A stretch of 27,118 nucleotides of DNA from CAZRWH01 sp964603905 (GTDB lineage Bacteria; Patescibacteriota; Gracilibacteria; UBA1369; UBA12470), in contig CAZRWH010000017.1 in assembly GCA_964603905.1 (NCBI GenBank), forward strand, positions 1 to 27,118, read 5' to 3'. A program made the position numbers and the translations under genes. This document shows positions 8,008 to 14,598 of this stretch, one piece after another. Numbering within the stretch: the first letter of the stretch is position 1; every line of letters begins with the position of its first letter. Under the pieces are notes generated by a model, which saw nothing but the letters and a program-made list of their open reading frames with translations, searched no databases and was not told where the DNA came from.

Positions 8008-11000
8008 ATGAAAAAAACTCTTTGGAAAATTATTGCGGGCCTTGCGTTTTTGGCTTTCCTATCAATGTTTTCCTTAGATGGATACAGCGTCAAAGCTGGA
8101 TATATTCATGATGACATTAATTTGACTTTGGACCATGAACTTTCTGCTTCTCTTGATAATTACGCGACGAAATACAAGATGGACAAGGTTTATATCTCTG
8201 ATGAAATCTATGGAGATTTTGATTTTAATGCTGTTGGACTTGAGATGCTTGAAGATGTACCCGACGGAACTTCTAATGAAATTTCTATCAGGTTTTTATA
8301 TGATGATGAGTGGAGTACATGGGTTGAGTTGGAAAAAGATCCTGAGTCACGAGGCGAATTTGGAGAATCTTACAGTTTTATTGTGACAGACACATCGGAA
8401 GCCTTTCAATATAAGGTTGTAATGCATTCAGATGATGAATATACAACTCCGCTATTAAATGGAATTTCTTTCCAATATATAGACTCAATGAACTCGGCGA
8501 AAAGATCTCCAATCATAAATCTGGTTGGTGGTCTGAAAAAAATTGTTTTATCAAACGGTGATTTAGATATCATATCGCGCTCTGAATGGGGCGCTGATGA
8601 AAGTTATCGATTTTTCTCTGGAGATCCTGATGAACGAGAAGAGGATGATGGATACTCTTCTGCCATAGAGAGCAATTTCTGGGAAGAGGAATATGATTAT
8701 GAGCTTGACATAAAAAAGACTGTCACCCATGAAGGCGGAGAGCTTTTAACCTGGGCAAAAGAGTATTCTGAAGACATAGAAAAGATCATCATCCACCACA
8801 CTGCAACTACAACCGATCTGGATGATCCTAAGGCTGCGATTAGAGCTATTTATTACTACCATTCCCTAACAAAGGGATGGGGGGATATTGGGTACAACTA
8901 TATTATTGATCAATATGGGAATATTTATGAAGGTCGATCAGGTGGAGTTGGTGTCGTTGGAGGGCATGTTGCCGGATATAATATAGGATCTATCGGTATT
9001 GCGATGCTTGGAGATTTTGAAAACGAACCTCTCCCGTATGATGCACTGATGAGCCTTCTTGAGCTTATCCAAGATCAAGCGGATGAGTTCAATATTGACG
9101 TCGAGGGATCTTCTAAATTCCGTGGAGATCTGATCTCTAATTTGATTGGACATAGAGATGTTGGGGCAACACTTTGTCCTGGCGAAGAAATCTATCAGCT
9201 ATTGCCTTCTATTAGATCTATTGTTGCAAATTCCATGAGCTCGTTTGAATATGATGAGGATGAGCAATTCGCTTACGAAAGTGTTTCTGAGTGGGAGCCT
9301 ATTTATTTGAGACCTGTTTCTGAAACTTCTTTGAAGGTTCGGATCGAAAACGTAGGGACTGAGACATGGGATTCAGACACTTTTTTGGTTGCAAATGCTA
9401 ACGCTGCGGGTGATGAAATTGTTGATTTAAACAAAACCCCGTCCAAAAGTATTGGATCTCTAATTGAAAGCTCTGTTAAGCCTGGTGATATCGGGACTTT
9501 TGAGATCAATTTGAACTCTGGTTACGTCGGTGGATTTGTAAGTTTTGATATAACTCCTATATTTAATGGATACAAGAAGACTTCGAACTATATGAGCCTA
9601 CCTGTTTACGTGGATTATCCTTCGATTTCTTATGAGGTAAAAAGCGTAGATCTTGAACATGACAGGCTTGAAAACGGTCAAACTATGGACGTCGCTATTA
9701 CCGTTGAAAACACAGGCAATCTTGATTGGGAAGACGGAGTGACTCTCGCTGGAGACAACCTGTTTGACGAGATTACAATGCCGTCTGGAGTTGTAGAGCC
9801 TGGAGAGTCTGTGACTTTTGAATTTAGTATTACTGCACCAGAACAAGCTGGGTATTACGTTGAGGATTTTGATCTGATATTAGAGGGTGCTGGTGAAGCT
9901 GATTCCGATAATGAAAGTTCTTTTGAGCTTCTGATTTACAACAAATCACAACAAGCTGAATTTGTTGATATAAGCGACAAAGATGAGTTCTACCCAGGTG
10001 AAAAAGCTGATGTTTGGATCGAACTAGAGAACACTGGATATCAAACTTGGAAGCCTAGCAACACAACTGTTGGGTTCTTGAAATACACCGGAATGGAAAT
10101 TCGTGATGGCCACCTTGTTGAGACCTCGGTCAAACCTGGGGACACTGGTAAAATCAAGTTCTCTGTGACAGCCCCTAATGAGCCTGGAGACTATGTTGTT
10201 TACATAAAACCTAGAGTAAACGGGCGCAACCTTTTCCAAGGAAATTTCTACTACAATTTGTCTGTAGTTGATGATGGATATCAGGAACCTAATGTTCGCG
10301 TGGCTCTTAGTTATGATGGCGACACACCTGTCATCACAGCTGACGATGATTTTGAGATGTATGTCTCTAACAAAGTAATCTCAAGCTTTGATGAAGACGA
10401 TAAGGTTGAGGTTAGCTTTAGCGGAGGCAAATATCAGGCCAGATCTGGATCGCAAGCTTGGGTTCTGGAAGCTTATCCTGTTTTTGAGCCTGTAAGTGCG
10501 GGGACGATTATGGAGATTGACGACTACGACAATCACACAGCTTGGAATCCGAATCTGAACGACAACAAATATCGTGGAAGTCTTGAGGTTCGATCTCTTG
10601 ATGGCGAAATGGTTGTTATCAATGAACTTCCTCTCGAAGATTATGTAAAAGGAGTTGCTGAAGTTTCTAATACAGCACCTACCGAAAAGCTCAAAGCAAT
10701 GTCGATAATTGAGCGGACTTATGCGCTTTATTATTTATATGAAGATGAAAAGTTCCCTGGCATGCCTTACGACCTAAATGATGATCCTGATTCATGTCAA
10801 AAATACCTAGGTTACGGATACGAACTACGCTCCCCGAACATGGTTTCTGCCGCTTCTCGCACAGAAGGAATTGTTGTAACTTATGATGACAATCTTGTTA
10901 AGACTCCATACTTCAACCAGACCAATGGAACTTCTACAAAAAGTGCTCAAGAGGTTTGGGGCTGGACCAATACTCCGTGGCTTGTTTCTGTGCCGGATTC

Positions 11001-11148
11001 CCTTTGCGACGGAACTTATTTCAGTGGACACGGTGTTGGACTTAGCGGATGTGGAGCCGAGGCTGCTGCAAACTCAGGCTTTGATTTTGAAGAAATAATA
11101 AAATACTACTATACAGGTGTAGATCTAACCCATATTTCCGAACTATGA
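8008..11148 (+). CDS. Secreted peptidoglycan hydrolase: amidase (PGRP) + Ig-like repeats + SpoIID domain
   Basis: A 1046-residue exported wall enzyme. Residues 1-31 are a signal peptide (KK, then a hydrophobic core, ending near VKA). About 185-410 is an N-acetylmuramoyl-L-alanine amidase_2/PGRP domain, with zinc ligands H263 or H264 in IIIHHTATT, H382 in IGHRDVG and C390 in ATLCPG, and the Tyr of IGYNYII. About 428-752 holds three Ig/CARDB-like domains with the recurring ENxGxxxW pattern. About 760-1046 is a SpoIID/LytB domain: LEDYVKGVAEV with E885 at the place of the SpoIID catalytic Glu, KLKAMSIIERTYALYYLY, DSCQKYLG, and the GHGVGLSGCGAEAAA finish. In sporulating Firmicutes SpoIID (lytic transglycosylase) acts after an amidase has stripped the peptides; here both activities seem to be in one chain. 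It shares ATGA with the next gene. Confidence 0.9.
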   Translation: MKKTLWKIIAGLAFLAFLSMFSLDGYSVKAGYIHDDINLTLDHELSASLDNYATKYKMDKVYISDEIYGDFDFNAVGLEMLEDVPDGTSNEISIRFLYDDEWSTWVELEKDPESRGEFGESYSFIVTDTSEAFQYKVVMHSDDEYTTPLLNGISFQYIDSMNSAKRSPIINLVGGLKKIVLSNGDLDIISRSEWGADESYRFFSGDPDEREEDDGYSSAIESNFWEEEYDYELDIKKTVTHEGGELLTWAKEYSEDIEKIIIHHTATTTDLDDPKAAIRAIYYYHSLTKGWGDIGYNYIIDQYGNIYEGRSGGVGVVGGHVAGYNIGSIGIAMLGDFENEPLPYDALMSLLELIQDQADEFNIDVEGSSKFRGDLISNLIGHRDVGATLCPGEEIYQLLPSIRSIVANSMSSFEYDEDEQFAYESVSEWEPIYLRPVSETSLKVRIENVGTETWDSDTFLVANANAAGDEIVDLNKTPSKSIGSLIESSVKPGDIGTFEINLNSGYVGGFVSFDITPIFNGYKKTSNYMSLPVYVDYPSISYEVKSVDLEHDRLENGQTMDVAITVENTGNLDWEDGVTLAGDNLFDEITMPSGVVEPGESVTFEFSITAPEQAGYYVEDFDLILEGAGEADSDNESSFELLIYNKSQQAEFVDISDKDEFYPGEKADVWIELENTGYQTWKPSNTTVGFLKYTGMEIRDGHLVETSVKPGDTGKIKFSVTAPNEPGDYVVYIKPRVNGRNLFQGNFYYNLSVVDDGYQEPNVRVALSYDGDTPVITADDDFEMYVSNKVISSFDEDDKVEVSFSGGKYQARSGSQAWVLEAYPVFEPVSAGTIMEIDDYDNHTAWNPNLNDNKYRGSLEVRSLDGEMVVINELPLEDYVKGVAEVSNTAPTEKLKAMSIIERTYALYYLYEDEKFPGMPYDLNDDPDSCQKYLGYGYELRSPNMVSAASRTEGIVVTYDDNLVKTPYFNQTNGTSTKSAQEVWGWTNTPWLVSVPDSLCDGTYFSGHGVGLSGCGAEAAANSGFDFEEIIKYYYTGVDLTHISEL

Positions 11149-11393
11149 AGAAACTCCCGGTCGAAAAATTAGACAGCAACGAAATCAAATTCACGTTCCA
11201 AGTGATACCTCTCGATAACTCTTTTGTAGCTCGGGCAATCAAGAGGTATTTCACAAAAATCAATCGCATTCTCAATCGAAACGATTACTGGGACAACCTC
11301 AAAGTTTTGGATAAATTGATACACCACCTCCGCGAACTGACTTTGAAACTTGAAAAACGCAGGACAGAACTGTTGAAGAAGAGGGTGAAATAG
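11145..11393 (+). CDS. Small basic helical protein, unknown function
   Basis: An 82-residue Lys/Arg-rich protein with a long C-terminal helix (WDNLKVLDKLIHHLRELTLK, then LEKRRTELLKKR). No family is recognised. It has no signal peptide or transmembrane segment. Its ATG overlaps the stop of the wall hydrolase gene (ATGA), which argues for translational coupling and that the frame is real. It may be a cytoplasmic or ribosome/RNA-associated protein, but that is guesswork. tsaB follows 16 bp later. Confidence 0.7.
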   Translation: MKKLPVEKLDSNEIKFTFQVIPLDNSFVARAIKRYFTKINRILNRNDYWDNLKVLDKLIHHLRELTLKLEKRRTELLKKRVK

Positions 11394-11409
11394 GTTAGGA
11401 TTCGCCTCG

Positions 11410-11958
11410 ATGACAACTTTACTTGCAATCAACACGGCCACTGCAAACACAGAAATAGCTTTTTTGCGCGATGGAAAAGTTGTTTTGGAAGACTCATGGC
11501 CAGCGAAGGCTAATGAGAGCGATCGTATACTCCCCTTCTTGCGTGATTCTGAAATTTCTTTTGATGAAATTGATGAGCTTTTTGTTGTCTCTGGACCAGG
11601 TCAATTCACAGCTTTGCGCGTTGGAGTTACAATTGTTAACACTCTCGCACACACCCTCAAGGTTCCGATTTACACGATGGATACGTTTGAGATGGCAACA
11701 GCGCGTTCTGGGCTAACACAACCTCACTACGTCGTGCTTTCTGCAGGTGGCAAGAAGGTTTTTTGGGATAAATTCCCTGACCGACTCGAAAGCCCCAAAC
11801 TTGGCGAAGTTGCACCTGACGATCTACCTCACGCAGAAATGAAAACCGGCTTTGGAGATATGCTTGTTAACTTCGAAAAAGGGACGAAATGCGATATTGT
11901 TAAACCGTTTTATGTTAAACCGCCGAGTATTACTGTTAAGCGCAAGGCGCAAGGATAA
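11410..11958 (+). CDS. tsaB: tRNA threonylcarbamoyladenosine biosynthesis protein TsaB, short form
   Basis: TsaB is the ASKHA-fold partner of TsaD and TsaE in making t6A37 on ANN-decoding tRNAs. Seen: LLAINTATANTEIAFLRDG at the N-terminus, SDRILPFL, the strongly diagnostic VVSGPGQFTALRVGVTIVNTLA (about residues 60-81) and VPIYTMDTFEMA. At 182 residues it is about 40-50 shorter than the E. coli protein, because the second lobe is abbreviated; the conserved N-terminal lobe that contacts TsaD is intact. An AGGA nine bases before the ATG is one of the very few Shine-Dalgarno-like sites here. rsmI, another RNA-modification gene, follows after 36 bp. Confidence 0.88.
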   Translation: MTTLLAINTATANTEIAFLRDGKVVLEDSWPAKANESDRILPFLRDSEISFDEIDELFVVSGPGQFTALRVGVTIVNTLAHTLKVPIYTMDTFEMATARSGLTQPHYVVLSAGGKKVFWDKFPDRLESPKLGEVAPDDLPHAEMKTGFGDMLVNFEKGTKCDIVKPFYVKPPSITVKRKAQG

Positions 11959-11963
11959 AGGCT

Positions 11964-11994
11964 CAACAACTACCACTACTCACTACAACTACCT
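11964..11994. repeat. ACY-rich low-complexity leader before rsmI
   Basis: CAACAACTACCACTACTCACTACAACTACCT-like triplet words (ACA/ACT/ACC) run straight into the rsmI ATG. The same word family, in the same orientation relative to the gene, immediately precedes the leuS ATG at 16986. Confidence 0.6.
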
Positions 11995-12663
11995 ATGCTG
12001 TACACAGTCGCTACACCAATCGGAAATCTAAAAGACATCACATATCGTGCTGTTGAGTTGCTTAAGGAAGTTGATTTGATTGTTGCCGAAGATACGCGTC
12101 ATTCACGAATTTTGATGAAAGAGTATGGGATTGAGACGCCCCTTGATAGTTTTCATGCGCATTCTGGAGATGGAAAGCTCGAGAAAATCATTGAAAAGCT
12201 ACATAATGGCGAAAAAATCGCTCTTATTTCTGATGCCGGGACTCCTGGCATTTCTGACCCTGGATTCAGGCTTATATCACGGGCACGTGACGAGGGTATC
12301 GACGTTACACCTATTCCTGGTGCAAGCGCTTTTTTGTGCGCCTTGCAAGCATCTGGACTTCCTACTGACAAGTTTTTGTATCTTGGGTTTTTACCTATCA
12401 AAAAAGGCCGCAAAACCCTGTTTGATTCCATAGTTGATGAGACACGGACCGTTGTTTTTTATGAGTCACCACACAGGATCAAAAAAACTCTCTCTCAAAT
12501 CGCAGATATCATGCCTAACAGATACGTTGTTGTTGCTCGCGAGCTTACCAAAATTTATGAAGAGTTCGTTTCTGGAACAGCTTCTGAGATTGTCGACAAG
12601 GTTAAAGCGAAAGGAGAGTTCACCGTTTTATTGGCACCAAAAAACTTTAAAAAGGATTTTTGA
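11995..12663 (+). CDS. rsmI: 16S rRNA (cytidine-1402-2'-O)-methyltransferase RsmI
   Basis: A 222-residue tetrapyrrole-methylase-fold enzyme that 2'-O-methylates C1402 in the decoding centre of 16S rRNA using SAM. Diagnostic motifs: YTVATPIGNLKDITYRAV at the start, VDLIVAEDTRHSRILM, ALISDAGTPGISDPGFRLI (about residues 76-94), VTPIPGASAFLCALQASGLP, FYESPHRI and ARELTKIYEEF. The C-terminal domain found in longer homologues is reduced. The stop is TGA, showing UGA is not recoded. It overlaps by 4 bp a longer reading frame for the following pseudopilin, but that gene probably starts further down. Confidence 0.95.
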   Translation: MLYTVATPIGNLKDITYRAVELLKEVDLIVAEDTRHSRILMKEYGIETPLDSFHAHSGDGKLEKIIEKLHNGEKIALISDAGTPGISDPGFRLISRARDEGIDVTPIPGASAFLCALQASGLPTDKFLYLGFLPIKKGRKTLFDSIVDETRTVVFYESPHRIKKTLSQIADIMPNRYVVVARELTKIYEEFVSGTASEIVDKVKAKGEFTVLLAPKNFKKDF

Positions 12664-12818
12664 TTAATAAGATTATGATAACGAAATTTGTAAATTTTGA
12701 GCGAAAACAGAGAAATGCGACACCGTCGTATCAAAACAAGATACGGCAAGGAGCCTTGAACTGTTTGCAGCCAAAATCTGCAAATTGCAGTCATAATAAT
12801 GTTAATCAAAAATCCAAA
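12664..12818 (+). other. Structured 5' region of the pseudopilin gene
   Basis: No gene is supported here, although the pseudopilin frame stays open. Two perfect hairpins are visible: CGTATC/GATACG (near 12728-12746) and TTTGCAG/CTGCAAA (near 12764-12784). These could be an RNA leader structure or processing sites between rsmI and the pilin gene. Confidence 0.35.
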
Positions 12819-13301
12819 ATGAAAAATAAAAAAGGGTTCACACTTGTAGAAGTTCTGATTGCTGTTGTAATCATCGGCCTTGCGTCATCAGTATCTTTTA
12901 GCATTTGGAAAAGCAACCTCCAAAAATCTCACGTCGACAATGCCACGCATCAAATCATATCGATGTTTCAAGCAGGCAGGTCTTACGCGATTAAGAATGT
13001 TCAAGTGGAAGGAGAAATCAACACGCTTTACTATATCAATCAGGTTAGCGATGGCGTTTTTCAGCTTTCTGGAGACGTCTCGCCGTCTGTCATTGAGACA
13101 TGGGACATAAGCGATGTTGCTAGTGTTTCACCATCAACTTGGAGCGTTTATTACGAAGCTCCTTATGGTGACTTTGTTATTGAGTCAGTCGGTGGAGTAC
13201 CTATCGACGGCGATCTTGAATTCACCGTCACTTCCTCTGATGGAAGTTTAAGTCGTGAGATTGTTGTACATAAGCTTTCTGGGATTGCGGAAGAGAGATA
13301 A
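12819..13301 (+). CDS. Type IV pilin-like / type II pseudopilin protein
   Basis: A 160-residue protein with a class III signal: MKNKKG|FTLVEVLIAVVIIGLASSV. Prepilin peptidase would cut after G6 and methylate F7, and the Glu at position 5 of the mature chain is present. One N-terminal hydrophobic helix is followed by a globular, mostly beta domain as in GspH/FimT-like minor pilins. The frame is open back to 12660, but the ATG at 12819 is the only start giving a proper short Lys-rich leader, so it is preferred. The role is in a pilus or competence-like fibre; the assembly genes are not in this window. The -35 of the next promoter lies inside its last codons. Confidence 0.88.
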   Translation: MKNKKGFTLVEVLIAVVIIGLASSVSFSIWKSNLQKSHVDNATHQIISMFQAGRSYAIKNVQVEGEINTLYYINQVSDGVFQLSGDVSPSVIETWDISDVASVSPSTWSVYYEAPYGDFVIESVGGVPIDGDLEFTVTSSDGSLSREIVVHKLSGIAEER

Positions 13302-13314
13302 CCAGTGCTACAAT
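13285..13314 (+). promoter_or_regulatory. Promoter of the Cys leader peptide-cysK unit
   Basis: TTGCGG (13285-13290), an 18-bp spacer, then TACAAT (13309-13314) preceded by TG one base away (extended -10). The expected start site is about 13320-13322, at the ATG of the 24-codon ORF, so this mRNA would be leaderless. Confidence 0.65.
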
Positions 13315-13320
13315 CGCCAC

Positions 13321-13395
13321 ATGAGTATTAAACACACAAATAACCCTTGTTGTTGTCTTGGATCTTCTCCGAGATGCGCCTGTTTGTGTACATAA
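13321..13395 (+). CDS. Polycysteine leader peptide (24 residues) upstream of cysK
   Basis: A short ORF reading MSIKHTNNPCCC then LGSSPRCACLCT and stop. Six of 24 residues are Cys, including three successive TGT codons at 13348-13356. It sits between a good promoter and an intrinsic terminator in front of cysteine synthase, exactly where an amino-acid-sensing leader peptide would be. The predicted start site coincides with the ATG, so it is probably leaderless. Leaderless polycysteine ORFs acting as cysteine-responsive attenuators are known in mycobacteria; this would be the same idea in a distant lineage. The peptide itself probably has no function; its translation is the sensor. Expression is inferred, not shown. 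Confidence 0.75.
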   Translation: MSIKHTNNPCCCLGSSPRCACLCT

Positions 13396-13430
13396 ATAAC
13401 CCTACTCATTCATCAGCATAACTCTCGGAG
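13367..13430 (+). promoter_or_regulatory. Candidate antiterminator pairing of a cysteine attenuator
   Basis: CTCCGAGA (13367-13374, inside the leader ORF, 10 nt past the CysCysCys codons) is perfectly complementary to TCTCGGAG (13423-13430), which contains most of the 5' arm of the terminator hairpin. A ribosome stalled on the Cys triplet would leave 13367-13374 free to pair and block the terminator. A further weak pairing, ACACAAA (13334-13340) with TTTGTGT (13383-13389), could form when the leader is not translated. Confidence 0.6.
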
Positions 13431-13447
13431 CATATCGAGAGTTTTTT
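13420..13447 (+). terminator. Intrinsic terminator (attenuator) just before cysK
   Basis: A perfect 8-bp stem, AACTCTCG / CGAGAGTT, with an 8-nt loop, followed by TTTTTT. It lies 18 bp upstream of the cysK ATG and after the leader ORF stop, so it would stop cysK transcription unless disrupted. Confidence 0.85.
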
Positions 13448-13464
13448 ATTTTAATTTAAAAAAA

Positions 13465-14349
13465 ATGACATACACAACACTACTACAAACCATCGGAAAC
13501 ACACCTGTAATCACTCTAAAAAACGGCGACGTGACAATATTTGCAAAACTTGAAGGACAAAACCCTGGAGGATCGGTAAAAGACCGCGTTGCTCTCTACA
13601 TGATCACTCAAGCGGAAAAACATGGAGACCTCAAGCCTGGTAAAACTATCATCGAAGCAACGAGCGGCAACATGGGAATCGCACTCGCAATGATTGGAGC
13701 AAACAAAGGATATGAAGTCCAAATCGTCATGTCTGAGGGCATGAGCGAAGAACGTAAAACCATGCTAAGAGCCCTCGGAGCAAAACTCATACTAACAGAT
13801 CGAAAACTGGGAACTGAGGGCGCCATCAACAAAGCAAAAAGCATCGTCAAAAACGCACCCGAAAAATATTGGTTTGCGAATCAATTCAACAACGAAGACA
13901 ACGCCCTTTCTCATTACCACGGAATTGCGCCCGAGCTTATAAATCAAGTTCCCAGCATCGACTATCTCGTCTCTGGAATCGGCACGTCTGGAACAATTGT
14001 CGGCATAGCCAACAGGTTCAAAAAAGACTCTCCTGACACCAAAATCGTTGGCGTTTTGCCGCCTTCCGGCTACAAAATCCAAGGGATTCAGAATCCAGGC
14101 CAAGATTTTCACGGACAAATATTTGACGAAAAACTTGTAGATGAGTACATCGATGTGTCTGTTGAAGAAGCTTACTCAATGGCACGCAAAATTGCCGAAA
14201 CCCAAGGTCTTTTTGTTGGGATGAGTTCTGGAGCTGCTCTTTCTGTAGCATACAGACTTGCCTCCTCAATAGATCGAGGAACCATAGTTGTTATCATCCC
14301 TGACAGAGGCGAGAAATATCTTAGTACTCCGTTATTTCACCCTCAATAG
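13465..14349 (+). CDS. cysK: Cysteine synthase (O-acetylserine sulfhydrylase, CysM/CysK-like)
   Basis: A PLP enzyme of fold type II that makes L-cysteine from an activated serine and sulfide (or thiosulfate). Seen: IGNTPVITL, the PLP lysine K39 in NPGGSVKDR, the substrate loop EATSGNMGIALA, the phosphate-binding GIGTSGT (about residues 175-181) and VGMSSGAA near the C-terminus. At 294 residues it is close to CysM length, and the sequence (TSGNMGIALAM) is CysM-like; the sulfur donor cannot be decided. No serine acetyltransferase is nearby. It is controlled by the leader peptide/terminator described above and has an A/T-only leader with no Shine-Dalgarno. Its last codons overlap, on the other strand, the end of a dispersed repeat (14343-14598). 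Confidence 0.93.
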   Translation: MTYTTLLQTIGNTPVITLKNGDVTIFAKLEGQNPGGSVKDRVALYMITQAEKHGDLKPGKTIIEATSGNMGIALAMIGANKGYEVQIVMSEGMSEERKTMLRALGAKLILTDRKLGTEGAINKAKSIVKNAPEKYWFANQFNNEDNALSHYHGIAPELINQVPSIDYLVSGIGTSGTIVGIANRFKKDSPDTKIVGVLPPSGYKIQGIQNPGQDFHGQIFDEKLVDEYIDVSVEEAYSMARKIAETQGLFVGMSSGAALSVAYRLASSIDRGTIVVIIPDRGEKYLSTPLFHPQ

Positions 14350-14598
14350 GGGCCAGCTTCATTTTCTGTGAAATAACTCGATTTGTTTGAGCCTTTCACC
14401 CGCAAGCGAGTATAAACAGGCAGGTTATTAATGCCGCTAGGACCGCTTCGCTTCCTTGCGGTGTTGTTTGCTATCTCAAAAAATCTCTTTATTTCTTGAA
14501 AATGCTCCTGTACCCCAAGAGTACTTCCCTGCAATGCAGGTGTGCGTGTTTCGACGATTGCGCGGAATCGTCTTCACTTCGGACCGCTGTCCTCGCTA
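14343..14598 (-). repeat. Dispersed repeat element, copy A (256 bp)
   Basis: Read on the minus strand it begins at the leuS stop codon (TAGCGAG-N4-GCGGTCCGAAG, 14598-14577), has a middle block at 14510-14465 and ends with ACAAATCGAGTTATTT-N19-CCCTATTGA at 14386-14343, inside the last codons of cysK. All three blocks recur in the same order and orientation at 26960-27105. Compared with that copy it carries an extra stretch of about 80 bp before the terminal block. Internal hairpins include ACGATT/AATCGT and CCTGC/GCAGG. No convincing gene lies in this 246-bp gap. Confidence 0.7.

Noticed and set aside
12660..12818. N-terminal extension of 53 residues on the pseudopilin
   Set aside because: It would bury the prepilin peptidase site far from the N-terminus; the ATG at 12819 gives a standard short leader.
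14343..14534. A 63-codon minus-strand frame downstream of leuS
   Set aside because: It lies wholly inside dispersed repeat copy A and ends in the cysK coding region; the matching repeat copy B does not keep the frame.
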